Virus record (IMG/VR): IMGVR_UViG_3300013286_000043
Location: 1 to 29,093 of that record
Source of the DNA: a virus
DNA length: 29,093 nt
Reading direction: 5' to 3' (one strand)
Every line of letters begins with the position of its first letter. The stretch's first letter is position 1. Of the stretch, positions 6,826-15,639 are shown in pieces. The position numbers and the translations under genes are program-made. Below the pieces are notes generated by a model. That model was not told the origin of the DNA and searched no databases. It worked only from the letters and a program-made list of their open reading frames with translations.

Positions 6826-7836
6826 ATGGCAGTTTTTGGACAGGGCATTGTCCCAGCCGCAGGCCCGATTGCAAATGAATTAACGTACGTCACACGGCGT
6901 GCGTTTATTCCTAAAATGGTTGTGCAGATTTACCAGAGCAGCCCCGTCATTGCGGCTCTTTTGTCCAATGCACAGACCGCTTCTGGTGGTGTGTCGTCGG
7001 TTTCGGTTCCTGTTCAGGGCCAGCCGTTTGTTAACAGCCAATGGACGGACTATTCGGGTTCGTTCAACCAGCCACAGGCGCAGCAGGGCGCGTTTCTTGG
7101 GGAATTCAACCTCAAAGCCATCGTGACCCCAATTCCGTTCCTTGGAATGGAAGGCGCAGTACAGATGGACCACGCCATCATCCCGCTCATTGAAGCGCGT
7201 ATGAATGACGCAACCAACAGCATGGTCGATGCGTTTGCGAATGCGCTGTACAACAACGTGACCAACACGCAGCAGATGGTTGGCCTTAACGGTGCAGTCG
7301 ATGACGGCACCAATTTGGTCACTTACGGCAATATCAACCGAACGGCTTACCCATGGTGGCAGTCCAAGGTGTATAACGGTGGCGCCACAGCTTTGACCCG
7401 TAAACTGGCCTTGCAATACATTGCCGGTGCCCAGAAATACGGTTCAGAAATGCCAACCTTTGGCGTGTGCGGTATTGGCACATGGCTCGGCCTTGCCCAA
7501 GACTTTGTAGGTGCAGAGTCGTACCAGATTCAACCGGGTCACGGCTTTGATTCGGATGCAGACCGCCCACGGTCGGCGTTCCGTGCCCTTGATGTGGCCG
7601 GTGTCCCAATCTACTGCGACCCGTACTGCCCAGAAGGTACGTTGTACCTTTTGAACAGCAATTATCTCAATTTGTACGTACACGATCAGGCCGCATTTGC
7701 CTTTACCGGCTTTGAGTCCCTGCTCTCAAACTATCAGCTTGGCTACATTGGCGCGGTTTTGACCATTGCGGAACTTGTGCTGACGAAGCCTAAGACTTGC
7801 GTTAAGGTCACTAACCTCAGCGCAGTCGCAATCTAA
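6826..7836 (+). CDS. Major capsid protein (HK97-fold expected)
   Basis: This 336-residue protein follows the scaffold candidate and has the size and pattern of a phage coat protein. An N-terminal segment (TRRAFIPKMVVQIYQSSPV, about 24-42) would be the N-arm, and a region rich in beta-prone and small residues (about 55-100) would be the E-loop. Then comes a long helix (MDHAIIPLIEARMNDATNSM, about 114-133) typical of the spine helix, and an Ala/Gly-rich P/A-domain region. AGGAG at 6813-6817 with eight-base spacing is a strong ribosome binding site, fitting high expression. No proteolytic prodomain or fused protease is visible. The fold is assigned from context, not from a diagnostic motif. Confidence 0.8.
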   Translation: MAVFGQGIVPAAGPIANELTYVTRRAFIPKMVVQIYQSSPVIAALLSNAQTASGGVSSVSVPVQGQPFVNSQWTDYSGSFNQPQAQQGAFLGEFNLKAIVTPIPFLGMEGAVQMDHAIIPLIEARMNDATNSMVDAFANALYNNVTNTQQMVGLNGAVDDGTNLVTYGNINRTAYPWWQSKVYNGGATALTRKLALQYIAGAQKYGSEMPTFGVCGIGTWLGLAQDFVGAESYQIQPGHGFDSDADRPRSAFRALDVAGVPIYCDPYCPEGTLYLLNSNYLNLYVHDQAAFAFTGFESLLSNYQLGYIGAVLTIAELVLTKPKTCVKVTNLSAVAI

Positions 7837-7845
7837 GGAGCAACC

Positions 7846-8526
7846 ATGTCAGATTTAAAAATTGCGGTAGGTGGTTTAGACTACTACCCAGAACAGTCCA
7901 CAACGGCAAATAACACTGCCACAATGACTGCGGTAACCACGACGTCAACGAATAACATCATGACGATCACAACGGCGGCGGCGCACGGGTTGACTTTTAA
8001 CCCTTCGTCCAACGTGTTGCCAAACTATTTTGTAAAGTTTGGTGGATCGGGTTATTCAGCCATTTCGGGCACAGGCGTGTTGCTTAATAACGTATTCCGT
8101 ATTTTGTCAATTCCATCGACAACGACGTTTACGATTTACACAACAATCACGTCAATCACGACCACGACATCAAGCATAATTATTCCTGTGTTTTATCCAG
8201 TGTTCCAGACTGCGCTGTTGTCAGGCGCAGCCACGGGCACATTGGCCAGTGGTACAACCGGATCGTTTGCCACATCAGGCGGTTATCCGTTTTACGGAAC
8301 TGTTCAGTGCGTCAATTTTACGTTTGGTGCAAATTGCAACGCGCAATACAACCCAGACAACACAGGTGTTCCGCTTGACGCATCAACAGGTAACACGCCA
8401 TCAACAGCGCCAACCGTGCGTGTGTTAGCAGCGGTTAGCACTGGTGGTCAATTGCGTTTTGGACCGTACGATTACATTCAGGCGCTTGGCGCGTCAGGAA
8501 CGTCGTACATTTCAATCGTTCAGTAA
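7846..8526 (+). CDS. Thr/Ser-rich hypothetical virion protein
   Basis: A 226-residue protein dominated by Thr, Ser, Ala, Gly and beta-branched residues, with a Thr-rich stretch at about 25-45 and another at about 95-110. That composition is typical of beta-rich virion surface proteins. It lies immediately after the major capsid gene with a perfect AAGGAG (7835-7840) overlapping the capsid stop, so high expression is expected. Capsid decoration or head-fibre protein is the most natural guess by position. No domain is recognised. Confidence 0.7.
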   Translation: MSDLKIAVGGLDYYPEQSTTANNTATMTAVTTTSTNNIMTITTAAAHGLTFNPSSNVLPNYFVKFGGSGYSAISGTGVLLNNVFRILSIPSTTTFTIYTTITSITTTTSSIIIPVFYPVFQTALLSGAATGTLASGTTGSFATSGGYPFYGTVQCVNFTFGANCNAQYNPDNTGVPLDASTGNTPSTAPTVRVLAAVSTGGQLRFGPYDYIQALGASGTSYISIVQ

Positions 8527-8548
8527 TTTGAAATAAGGGGGGTTTGGA

Positions 8549-8956
8549 ATGAGTACACTTGATTTGTCTGACTATGTAAGAGTCACGAACCGCACGGGTT
8601 CTACCATCAAGTCTAAATACGATGGTAAGGAATATGTGTTCAAAGACAACGATGAGACGGATGTTCATACGTTAGCTGCAACCCACATTTTTGGGTTTGG
8701 TACTAACGATAAAACAAATGCGTTTCATCGGTTAGGTTGGTTGAATGAAATGTCATATGACATGGCACTTGAACGACTAGTTGATATTGAGTTTACGGAA
8801 GTTCCAAATCCTGCCGTCAGTATTACGTCTGGTAAGAAATTTACCAAACGAGCAAAGATCAGCAGCCCCACTCCCCTGGCTGATGCTGGTGCGACAACGG
8901 GGGAGGAGGATGACTCCTCCCCTGATGAAGCTGAGGAAGCAGTAGGGGTTCGGTAA
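8549..8956 (+). CDS. Hypothetical protein with acidic tail
   Basis: This is a 135-residue protein. The first 90 residues form a compact-looking region (YVRVTNRTGSTIKSKYDGKE, about 9-28, beta-rich). The last 25 are strongly acidic (GEEDDSSPDEAEE) and probably disordered. AAGGGGGG at 8535-8542 gives the ribosome binding site. It lies between the capsid and adaptor genes, so a head-completion or minor capsid role is plausible by position only. Confidence 0.75.
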   Translation: MSTLDLSDYVRVTNRTGSTIKSKYDGKEYVFKDNDETDVHTLAATHIFGFGTNDKTNAFHRLGWLNEMSYDMALERLVDIEFTEVPNPAVSITSGKKFTKRAKISSPTPLADAGATTGEEDDSSPDEAEEAVGVR

Positions 8957-8968
8957 TGCGGAGGATGA

Positions 8969-9646
8969 GTGGCTTTAACAAATTACATCACTCAGGTCCG
9001 CAGATTACTGCACGATCCAAACGGGCAGTATTGGTCTGATTCTGAATTAACAGACTATATTAACGAGTCAAGAAACCGTGTGTGTAAAGACACACGGTGC
9101 TTGCGTCAGCAGATTGTTGGTTTGACCACGCTCACCCAGAACGTGGAACAATACGTTATTAACAACACCGGCACTCAAACGTCAGGTTCACAGTTAGTAA
9201 CGCTCCCCTCGGCATACACGGGCTATTCCATCATTGACGTGATGGGTATCAATATTTTGTGGGGTTCTACCCGCATTAAGCTCGCGTATTTGCCATGGAC
9301 ACGGTTTGACGTGCAGTTCCGCTATTGGAACAATATGCAGTCACGTCCTGTGTGCTACTCCCGTTATGGGACCATGAGCGTGTATGTGGGGCCAACACCC
9401 GATTCGTCGTATAGCAGTGATTGGGATTTGGCAATGATCCCGCCGCCATTAGTGTCGGATTCTACGCCAGAGCCCATTCCTGAGCCATTTACTACGCCAA
9501 TTAAGTATTACGCCGCGCATTTAGCCAAGTTTCGGGAACAAGCCATGGGCGAAGCCGAAATGTTCCGTGAAATGTACGGACGTCAATCGCGTGTGGAAGC
9601 GTCGGCGTTCCAAGGGCGTGTCATTCCTAATCCGTACGCGAAATAA
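8969..9646 (+). CDS. Head-tail adaptor protein (P22 gp4 / SU10 adaptor-like)
   Basis: The 225-residue protein begins with the adaptor-like pattern ITQVRRLLHDPNGQYWSDSE (about 7-26) and ELTDYINESRNRV, a helical N-terminus that inserts between portal and nozzle. A beta-rich middle with Trp/Tyr clusters and a C-terminal helix (KYYAAHLAKFREQAMGEAEM) follow. This arrangement matches the adaptor family as I know it from short-tailed phages, and the nozzle-like gene is next. The start is GTG 8969, chosen because GGAGG (8960-8964) lies four bases upstream; the preceding gene ends at 8956. Confidence 0.75.
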   Translation: MALTNYITQVRRLLHDPNGQYWSDSELTDYINESRNRVCKDTRCLRQQIVGLTTLTQNVEQYVINNTGTQTSGSQLVTLPSAYTGYSIIDVMGINILWGSTRIKLAYLPWTRFDVQFRYWNNMQSRPVCYSRYGTMSVYVGPTPDSSYSSDWDLAMIPPPLVSDSTPEPIPEPFTTPIKYYAAHLAKFREQAMGEAEMFREMYGRQSRVEASAFQGRVIPNPYAK

Positions 9647-9657
9647 AAGGGCAGGAC

Positions 9658-11889
9658 ATGCCCGACGCACCAAAAGCACCAACAGCACAAGGCGAGAACC
9701 AGTTACGCACGAAATACTTTCGTGAGTGGAAAGCGGTTTATACCAAAGCCCGTCGCGTTGCAATTCCTGAAGATACGTTTTATGACCTGACCAACCTGAT
9801 GCCAATTGGGTCGGCCAATATCCACACCATCCCAGGATTGTCAGCGGCACTGGTTGCGTATGGTGCCAATACCATCTATTGGATGCAGTATTGCAACATC
9901 AACTCGGTCAATTACATTATTTCGTTTGCCACCAATGGTAACGTATATGCGTACAACATTAATTCCAACACCAATGCGTTAATTAACTCAGGCAAAGCGT
10001 TAAGCGGATCCGGCTCTAATTTAGACCAATGGAAAAATTCCACGGTGCTGATTGCTGATAGCACCGGCTATTACAGTTGGGATGGCACCACGTTTACTGG
10101 CCCCATTACAGGCGGCACAACGCTGGCAACTGTCACCAGTGCCACCATTGCAGGATCTGTCGGCACGGTTCGGTTTTCCACCAATGCTAATTTATTGAAC
10201 GGTGCGGCCATTATTTTGACGGGGTTTACGCCATCCGGTTGGAACGGGGCATGGAACGTCACAATCCCTACGCTGCCCGCCATTACGTCAATGACGTACT
10301 CAGGCACAGCCGCCACCATGGTGTTTAGTGCAGCGCACAATTTATCAACAAACGACATTATTACCCTGACAGGGTTTACCCCTATCGGATGGGATGGGAC
10401 GTTTACGGTTACGGTCACAAACTCAACGACCATTACGTTTACTTTAGCCGCTACGCCCGTCCCGCCGGTTTTACCCACGGTGACAACTGGCACGGTAGCG
10501 GGAACAACAGGAACGCTGACGTTTAGCAGTGGTCACGGATTGACAACTGGCAATCTCATTATATTATCAGGTTTTACTCCAGCAGGATGGAATGGCACAT
10601 GGGTCGTTACAACCGTATCTACAACAATCGTGACTATCACGTTTGTATCGGCTCCAACAGCCGTTACAGTGGTAGGAACAACCCTTGGGGAGATTGTGGG
10701 CCAAGCCGCAGTCAACAATGTGGCCCAGATTACGTTTACGAGTCCCCCAACGACAGCGACAATCCTTGGGACAGCGCAGAACGGCGGGGTGCTTCCGTTT
10801 GGGACGTTGGTTTCATCTGATGTTGCTGTATTCTCTAACCGCGTATGGATTTATTCCGACCGCGCTTTGTACGTTAGCGCCATTAACAGCTATACCGATT
10901 TTACTATTGTCAGTGGGGCGGTCATTCAGAATTTGACGGATCCGCAGCTCCGTGGTCAGGCCACGCGCATTTACAGTGCTAACGGCTATTTGTACATTTT
11001 TGGCAACAGTTCAATCAATGTCATTTCGGACGTTTATATCCCTAACGGGGCAGTCCCTCCCGCCCCTGTTTTTTCGGTTTTAAACGTCCAAGCTATTATT
11101 GGCTGCGACCAGCCGGGATCCGTGTTTACATTTGACCGCAACCTCATGTTTGCCAATACCTATGGGTTATGGACTTTAAGCGGTGTGACGGCCAATCGTA
11201 TTTCAGAAGATATTGACGGAACCATCCAATACCTTGACACCAGTTTTGCCATTTCAGGCGGTACAGCGCGAGTTGAAAACATACTAAACGCAGGGTTTTT
11301 AATTAAACAAACTGGCGATCCCACGTTTGGGACACGCACAATTGTGTGCATGAATTTTGACAACAAATGGTGGTTTGCTAACTACGGCGCGCTCACGTTT
11401 GTGACCAGTGCCATTAAAACCAACCAACCTGTCATGTATGGATTGTTGGGAAATTCTTTGTATCAATTGTTTTCAGATAAAATTAACAGCCCTGCATCGT
11501 CCTGGCAGACCGCTTTGTGGCCCATGGACGATCAGTTGGCTGACAAAGAAGTGTTCCGCGCTGGCTTTGAAATGACCATTACGGCCATTAACCAAGTGAC
11601 AGCCAGCATTGATACGCCCAATTCGTCTGCTCAATTCTATCCCCCGTCATGGAACTCAGCGGCTAATGTGGGCGTTGTTCAATGGGTCAACAACAGCGGA
11701 ACGACTGTGGCATGGCAAAACAATAGTTTGGTTGCAGTTAATTGGTTTAGCGGATCGTATTTGTTGTATGTCGGTGACGGGTTAGGCGCTTTTGCCAAAT
11801 ACGTTGGCATTTCGGGTGCCGCAACGGCGGGTTCGGTTTACGAACTCAATTCTAATGTGATGGATTACGCATTGCGTAAACGCTGGTAA
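9658..11889 (+). CDS. Tail nozzle / DNA stabilisation protein with repeat insertion
   Basis: The 743-residue product has the beta-propeller-like features of nozzle proteins (SU10 nozzle, P22 gp10 group). These include an N-terminal LTNLMPIGSANIHTIPGLS (about 44-62), repeated short strands with aromatic residues, and a middle region (YLYIFGNSSINVISDVYI, about 443-460) followed by a GxDQPGSVFTFDRNLMF-type segment and GLWTLSG. It would plug the portal channel below the adaptor. Between about residues 158 and 345 three copies of an Ig-like beta repeat interrupt the propeller region. The ribosome binding site is GGGCAGG just before ATG. The family call rests on context and pattern. Confidence 0.7.
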   Translation: MPDAPKAPTAQGENQLRTKYFREWKAVYTKARRVAIPEDTFYDLTNLMPIGSANIHTIPGLSAALVAYGANTIYWMQYCNINSVNYIISFATNGNVYAYNINSNTNALINSGKALSGSGSNLDQWKNSTVLIADSTGYYSWDGTTFTGPITGGTTLATVTSATIAGSVGTVRFSTNANLLNGAAIILTGFTPSGWNGAWNVTIPTLPAITSMTYSGTAATMVFSAAHNLSTNDIITLTGFTPIGWDGTFTVTVTNSTTITFTLAATPVPPVLPTVTTGTVAGTTGTLTFSSGHGLTTGNLIILSGFTPAGWNGTWVVTTVSTTIVTITFVSAPTAVTVVGTTLGEIVGQAAVNNVAQITFTSPPTTATILGTAQNGGVLPFGTLVSSDVAVFSNRVWIYSDRALYVSAINSYTDFTIVSGAVIQNLTDPQLRGQATRIYSANGYLYIFGNSSINVISDVYIPNGAVPPAPVFSVLNVQAIIGCDQPGSVFTFDRNLMFANTYGLWTLSGVTANRISEDIDGTIQYLDTSFAISGGTARVENILNAGFLIKQTGDPTFGTRTIVCMNFDNKWWFANYGALTFVTSAIKTNQPVMYGLLGNSLYQLFSDKINSPASSWQTALWPMDDQLADKEVFRAGFEMTITAINQVTASIDTPNSSAQFYPPSWNSAANVGVVQWVNNSGTTVAWQNNSLVAVNWFSGSYLLYVGDGLGAFAKYVGISGAATAGSVYELNSNVMDYALRKRW
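10129..10692 (+). repeat. Three protein-level repeats inside the nozzle gene
   Basis: Three divergent copies share GFTPxGW(N/D)G(A/T)(W/F), at residues 189-199, 239-249 and 305-315, each preceded by a segment of the type ATMVFSAAHNLSTNDII. Spacings are 50 and 66 residues. The copies are divergent at DNA level, so this is an old amplification kept at protein level. It is probably a set of surface-exposed beta domains. Confidence 0.8.
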
Positions 11890-11898
11890 GGAATAGTC

Positions 11899-12750
11899 AT
11901 GGCTGGTTCAATCGTTATTAACAACACTTTTGCGACTCAAGCGGGTCCAATTCCGCTATCGCAATTAGATAGCAATTTTAGTCAATTAACGACAGCCGTT
12001 AATAACACGGCCACGTTTTCTAATTATGCGGCAGATTCGGGCACTGCAAATTCGTATGCCATTGCGTTTTCATCCCCTACCACGGTTAGTTACACCGCTG
12101 GTTTGACGTTACGGTTTTTAGCTGGCAATACCAACACAGGCGCGTCCACGTTAAACGTCAACGGATTAGGCTCTCAAACAATTGTTGGACCAACCGGCTC
12201 GGCATTAACTGCCGGTGCGATTGTGGCTGGAACCGTTATTAGCGTGGTGTACAACGGCACGGCATTCCAATTAGTTGGTTTGACAACCAATTCATCCAGT
12301 TTGACCAGCCCTGTTACAATTTCAGCCCCTAGCAGCGGTAATGTCGCGTTAACCGTCAATGGTGTAACGGGGACGCATTCCACCAAGATTGCCGACTCGG
12401 CCACCAATTTGTTTAATGCCGGTTTTCTTGAAACCCCAATTAACACGCAGACAACCAATTACACCGCCGTGTTATCGGATTCCGGTAAATCCATTTATTA
12501 CGCCAGTGCCGGTGCGGTTAACATAACCATTCCTGCCAACAGTTCTGTGGCATATCCCACAGGCACTGTACTGACGTTTATTAACGATGCGTCTGCTGCG
12601 GTTGCCATGAGCATTTTAATCACAACAGACACACTGGTGTTGGCCGGTTCGGGCACAACCGGAACACGCACATTGGCTCGATACGGTGTAGCAACAGCGG
12701 TCAAAGTTGCCAGCACTAAGTGGTACATTTCGGGAACCAACCTGACATGA
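11899..12750 (+). CDS. Tail fibre protein (first adhesin cassette, fibre part)
   Basis: The 283 residues start with an N-terminal segment containing LSQLDSNFSQLTTAVNN (about 20-36), a short helix typical of fibre attachment regions. A Thr/Ser/Asn/Gly-rich beta-strand region follows (TGASTLNVNGLGSQTIVGP style). Such composition is characteristic of trimeric fibres. The stop is overlapped by the Gly-rich adhesin gene (ATGA at 12747), so the two are co-translated and probably work together. AAGGAA before ATG 11899 is the ribosome binding site. No lyase or chaperone domain is visible. Confidence 0.7.
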   Translation: MAGSIVINNTFATQAGPIPLSQLDSNFSQLTTAVNNTATFSNYAADSGTANSYAIAFSSPTTVSYTAGLTLRFLAGNTNTGASTLNVNGLGSQTIVGPTGSALTAGAIVAGTVISVVYNGTAFQLVGLTTNSSSLTSPVTISAPSSGNVALTVNGVTGTHSTKIADSATNLFNAGFLETPINTQTTNYTAVLSDSGKSIYYASAGAVNITIPANSSVAYPTGTVLTFINDASAAVAMSILITTDTLVLAGSGTTGTRTLARYGVATAVKVASTKWYISGTNLT

Positions 12751-13628
12751 GCGGGATTTTAAATTTACTGTTAGCCATTCGCACAGGAATCTCTGCAAGC
12801 TATTTAATAGCGTCTGGAGGCGGCGGCGGTGGACACGCTAATTCCGGTACAGGTATTGCAGTTGATGCGGGTGGCGGTGGTGCGGGCGGTTTGTTGACAG
12901 GCACAACAGTGTTAATTTCAGGCACCACATACACTGTCACTGTGGGTGCGGGTGGAGCTGGAGCAACTACTCAAAACGCTGCCGGAAGTCCTGGAAACTT
13001 TAGTCAAATTATTGGTGGCGTAGTCAATATTGCATCTGCTGGTGGAGGCGGCGGCGGTTCCGCTAAAGCCCCGACTCCCGGTACACAACCAACTTCAGGC
13101 GGTTCGGGTGGTGGTGGATTTGGTGTCAGTGGAACAGCCAGCACAGGAGCCGCAGGAACATCTGGTCAAGGCAATAGCGGCGGTGACGGCAATACAACGG
13201 GTCTTGGTGGTGGTGGCGGTGGTGGTGCCGGAGCTGCGGGTTCTACCGCACCCGTAACGGCTGGAGTGGGTGCCGCAGGTGGTGCAGGTTCTAGTTCATC
13301 CATTACCGGATCGGCTGTGACATATGCCGGAGGCGGTGGCGGTGGCGGCTTTAACACGGCAGGTGCTGCTGGAACGGGTGGTGGTGGAGCTGGTGGAGCA
13401 AATGCGGTTGGTTCAAACGGTTCGGCAAATACCGGTGGTGGTGCTGGCGGCGGGTCAAAAAACACAACGGTAGGAACAAACAATGGTGGAACGGGTGGGT
13501 CGGGCGTTGTAATTTTATCTATTGTTAGCGCGTATTACACGGGGACAACCACAGGCTCACCAACGGTTACAACTAGTGGTGGAAACACCATTTTGAAATT
13601 TACGGCGTCGGGGAGTTACACAGCATGA
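12747..13628 (+). CDS. Gly-rich receptor-binding adhesin
   Basis: I use ATG 12747, which overlaps the fibre stop as ATGA, rather than an in-frame ATG 27 bases earlier inside the fibre gene; this gives 293 residues starting MSGILNLLLAIRTG. From about residue 20 the protein is dominated by Gly runs (GGGGGG, GGGGAGG, GGGGGGGAG) separated by Ala, Ser, Thr and Asn, and it ends with GGSGVVILSIVSAY and a Thr-rich beta tail. This is the Gly-rich adhesin pattern in which polyglycine-II helices form a lattice with variable loops, as in T4-type gp38 adhesins such as that of S16. It probably sits at the fibre tip and determines host range. Confidence 0.75.
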   Translation: MSGILNLLLAIRTGISASYLIASGGGGGGHANSGTGIAVDAGGGGAGGLLTGTTVLISGTTYTVTVGAGGAGATTQNAAGSPGNFSQIIGGVVNIASAGGGGGGSAKAPTPGTQPTSGGSGGGGFGVSGTASTGAAGTSGQGNSGGDGNTTGLGGGGGGGAGAAGSTAPVTAGVGAAGGAGSSSSITGSAVTYAGGGGGGGFNTAGAAGTGGGGAGGANAVGSNGSANTGGGAGGGSKNTTVGTNNGGTGGSGVVILSIVSAYYTGTTTGSPTVTTSGGNTILKFTASGSYTA

Positions 13629-13945
13629 GCTATTTTGCAAAAGTGCAAGATGGATTGGTTACAGGCGTTATGTCGGCATCTCAGTCTGTTATTGATTCTG
13701 GACTATTTGGTGACCCCTCTATTTGGGTTCAAACTAGTTACAACACTTACGGCAACGTGCATTACGCACCCAGCCCGCCAGCCGAGCCAATGACTCCCGA
13801 TGGCGGTGTAGCACTACGCGGTAATTACGCAGCAATTGGGTATACCTATGATTCTGTAAACAACGTGTTTTACGCGCCGTGTCCTGGCCCTGGGTATACA
13901 TTAAATATATCAACATGGTTGTGGGATCCTCCCACAGGTGGATGA
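13625..13945 (+). CDS. Small protein coupled to the adhesin (YxYD motif)
   Basis: This 106-residue protein overlaps the adhesin stop (ATGA). Its N-terminus (YFAKVQDGLVTGVM) and the later motif YTYDSVNNVFYAP (about 73-85) resemble the 61-residue gene behind the second Gly-rich fibre (25406-25591), which has YIYDPATGTFLAP. A Trp/Pro C-terminus (STWLWDPPTGG) follows. This type of short domain recurs near phage tail fibres, sometimes as a tail-fibre assembly or accessory protein. A fibre chaperone or tip-associated protein is the best guess; not proven. Confidence 0.75.
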   Translation: MSYFAKVQDGLVTGVMSASQSVIDSGLFGDPSIWVQTSYNTYGNVHYAPSPPAEPMTPDGGVALRGNYAAIGYTYDSVNNVFYAPCPGPGYTLNISTWLWDPPTGG

Positions 13946-14169
13946 TGGAAATTCAAGTGTCATGGCATGAAATTGCAACATCCGGTGCGTATGCGCTGTT
14001 TTGCATTTTTGGTTGGGTCATTCGTTCATTATGGGATGCGGTTCGCGATTTAGAACGTGACTTGCCCCAAAACTATGTACGCCGTGATGATTTTAAAGAT
14101 GAAATGGTTGAGATTAAAGAAATGCTAACGCGCATTTTTGACAAATTGGATAACAAGGTAGACAAATGA
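13942..14169 (+). CDS. Small membrane-anchored coiled-coil protein
   Basis: The 75-residue frame begins at ATG 13942 (ATGA overlap with the previous stop) or the adjacent ATG 13945; a longer in-frame start at 13879 would lie deep in the preceding gene. Residues about 14-28 (GAYALFCIFGWVIRS) form one hydrophobic segment. The rest is charged, with YVRRDDFKDEMVEIKEML and KLDNK forming a likely coiled coil. Membrane-plus-coiled-coil small proteins of this type are common in phages, sometimes near lysis genes. Accessory holin, spanin-like inner component or tail-associated membrane protein are alternatives. The next gene again overlaps by ATGA. Confidence 0.75.
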   Translation: MMEIQVSWHEIATSGAYALFCIFGWVIRSLWDAVRDLERDLPQNYVRRDDFKDEMVEIKEMLTRIFDKLDNKVDK

Positions 14170-14525
14170 TTGTCACTCCGTTTGGCAATTTGTCGTTTGG
14201 TGACATATCCGGTTTAGAAAACTGGGTAAGCGCGCACGATCAACAACATCGTGCCGAACGGCAGGCCATTGCCCAGTTAAAAGGCATTCCTTTAACCTCA
14301 GTGAATTATGACCCCCCGCTAAATGATGATTGGCGGGGTAAGCATATGCTGGAACACGGGACGTTAATCACGTTTTCTAATCCCGACACCAGTATCAGTT
14401 CGGTTTTATTAGAGTCCAAATGGGATTCTGAAGCCGCTTTTTACATTTGGCACCAAGTGCATAACGCCGCGCATCGCACGTTAGATCAAGCACTGGGTAT
14501 CTCAACGTCAGCGACGGGTGCGTAA
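14166..14525 (+). CDS. Hypothetical protein
   Basis: A 119-residue soluble protein with no family I can name. It contains many His and Trp residues (NWVSAHDQQHRAERQAI, about 19-35; IWHQVHNAAHRTLDQ, about 94-108), giving two helices with regularly placed His. An HxxxH-like arrangement might bind metal, but nothing confirms it. It is coupled to both neighbours (ATGA upstream, TAATG with the next gene) and has AAGGT six bases before the start. Confidence 0.75.
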   Translation: MIVTPFGNLSFGDISGLENWVSAHDQQHRAERQAIAQLKGIPLTSVNYDPPLNDDWRGKHMLEHGTLITFSNPDTSISSVLLESKWDSEAAFYIWHQVHNAAHRTLDQALGISTSATGA

Positions 14526-15631
14526 TGGCTACACCAGCAAATCAACTTCCGTTTGGAACACGACCAAACCCTCAAGGTGGTGGACCGCAAGGAATATCGG
14601 CTGAAGAAATGTCATTTACGCGAGGATATAACGATTGGTATAACTCCATGTCTCCGCAGCAACAAAAAGCATTTGAATACATGAGCGGAGAACAGGCTTT
14701 TAAAAATGCCGATGGAAGTTTTTCTTATCGAAATATGGCTGATGCTGGAACAGATTCTGGATTTTTTGGTGTTTTAGATAAATTAGCGCCAATTCTTGTT
14801 GAAGCCGGATTGGCGGCAGTGGCCGGTCCTGAATTATTAAGCGCTTTTGGCGGCGGTATTTTAGGCAGTGCTGAAACAGGCGCTGTATTGGGAGCCGCAA
14901 ATTCCGCATTAACAGGTCAAGACATAGGAAAAGGTGCTTTAACAGGATTTGCTGGTGGCGGTTTAGGGTCTGCGTTGGGTGGTGTGGGTAAAAGCATTTC
15001 GGGTGCGGTTGGCGGTGGAACTTTTGGAGATTTTTTGTCTAAAATTTCAACTAAAGCCATTAGCCAAGCGACCATGGCCGGTGTCCAAGGCAAAGATGTT
15101 GGCAAAGCATTGGAATCAGGGGCGTTAAGTGGCTTTTTTCAAACCTTATCTAAAGACGCCATCAAAGCCATTGTCCCTGATAACACTCCAGGCTACCTTT
15201 CATCCGCTGCTGCGGGTGCCGTTGGCGGTGCCATAACAGGTGCTGTAAAAGGCCAAAACCCATTAACAAGTGCGTTAGGTGGTGCTGCCAGTTCCGAGTT
15301 GGGGTATCAATTATCACAGCTTGGCAGTAGCGCAGGGTTGTCAAATTTTCAACAACAAGCGTTATCCGTGGCGTTAAATGCCGCTATGGCAAAAAGCCCG
15401 TCCAAACCCACAGCCCCAACAGCAGCCAAAACTGTGGCTCCTGCGGCAACTACCACGGCGTCTACGCCGCCCCCTGCGGCAACGGCTACACCGACTCCTG
15501 TAATGCACACAACCGCCCCACAGGCCCCTACAACGAATTTGGGTGGCACTTCAAGCCCCCCTAGCAGTACCATTGACCCCACATTAGGCAGAGCGTTACT
15601 CCGAGAAGATAGCTTTGGCGGTAACAAATAG
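14525..15631 (+). CDS. Putative ejection / internal virion protein 1 (Gly/Ala-rich)
   Basis: The 368 residues contain a central Gly/Ala-rich hydrophobic region (about 90-260), with phrases such as GALTGFAGGGLGSALGG and SSAAAGAVGGAITGAVKG that could insert in or cross membranes. A Thr/Pro/Ala-rich linker (about 285-345) and a short C-terminus follow. The first residues, MATPANQLPFGTRP, resemble the next gene's MATPNQTINYGTKP. The start uses a one-base overlap (TAATG). Proteins of this type downstream of fibres in short-tailed phages are usually ejected with the DNA (P22 gp7/gp16/gp20 in role). Function here is inferred from place and composition. Confidence 0.65.
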   Translation: MATPANQLPFGTRPNPQGGGPQGISAEEMSFTRGYNDWYNSMSPQQQKAFEYMSGEQAFKNADGSFSYRNMADAGTDSGFFGVLDKLAPILVEAGLAAVAGPELLSAFGGGILGSAETGAVLGAANSALTGQDIGKGALTGFAGGGLGSALGGVGKSISGAVGGGTFGDFLSKISTKAISQATMAGVQGKDVGKALESGALSGFFQTLSKDAIKAIVPDNTPGYLSSAAAGAVGGAITGAVKGQNPLTSALGGAASSELGYQLSQLGSSAGLSNFQQQALSVALNAAMAKSPSKPTAPTAAKTVAPAATTTASTPPPAATATPTPVMHTTAPQAPTTNLGGTSSPPSSTIDPTLGRALLREDSFGGNK

Positions 15632-15639
15632 GATTTTTT

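Noticed and set aside
12720-12746. Upstream in-frame ATG for the Gly-rich adhesin
   Set aside because: It lies inside the fibre gene without a ribosome binding site; ATGA at 12747 matches the coupling used elsewhere in the operon.
13879-13941. Longer N-terminus for the membrane/coiled-coil protein
   Set aside because: The extension is read from the preceding gene's codons; ATGATG at 13942 is the natural coupled start.
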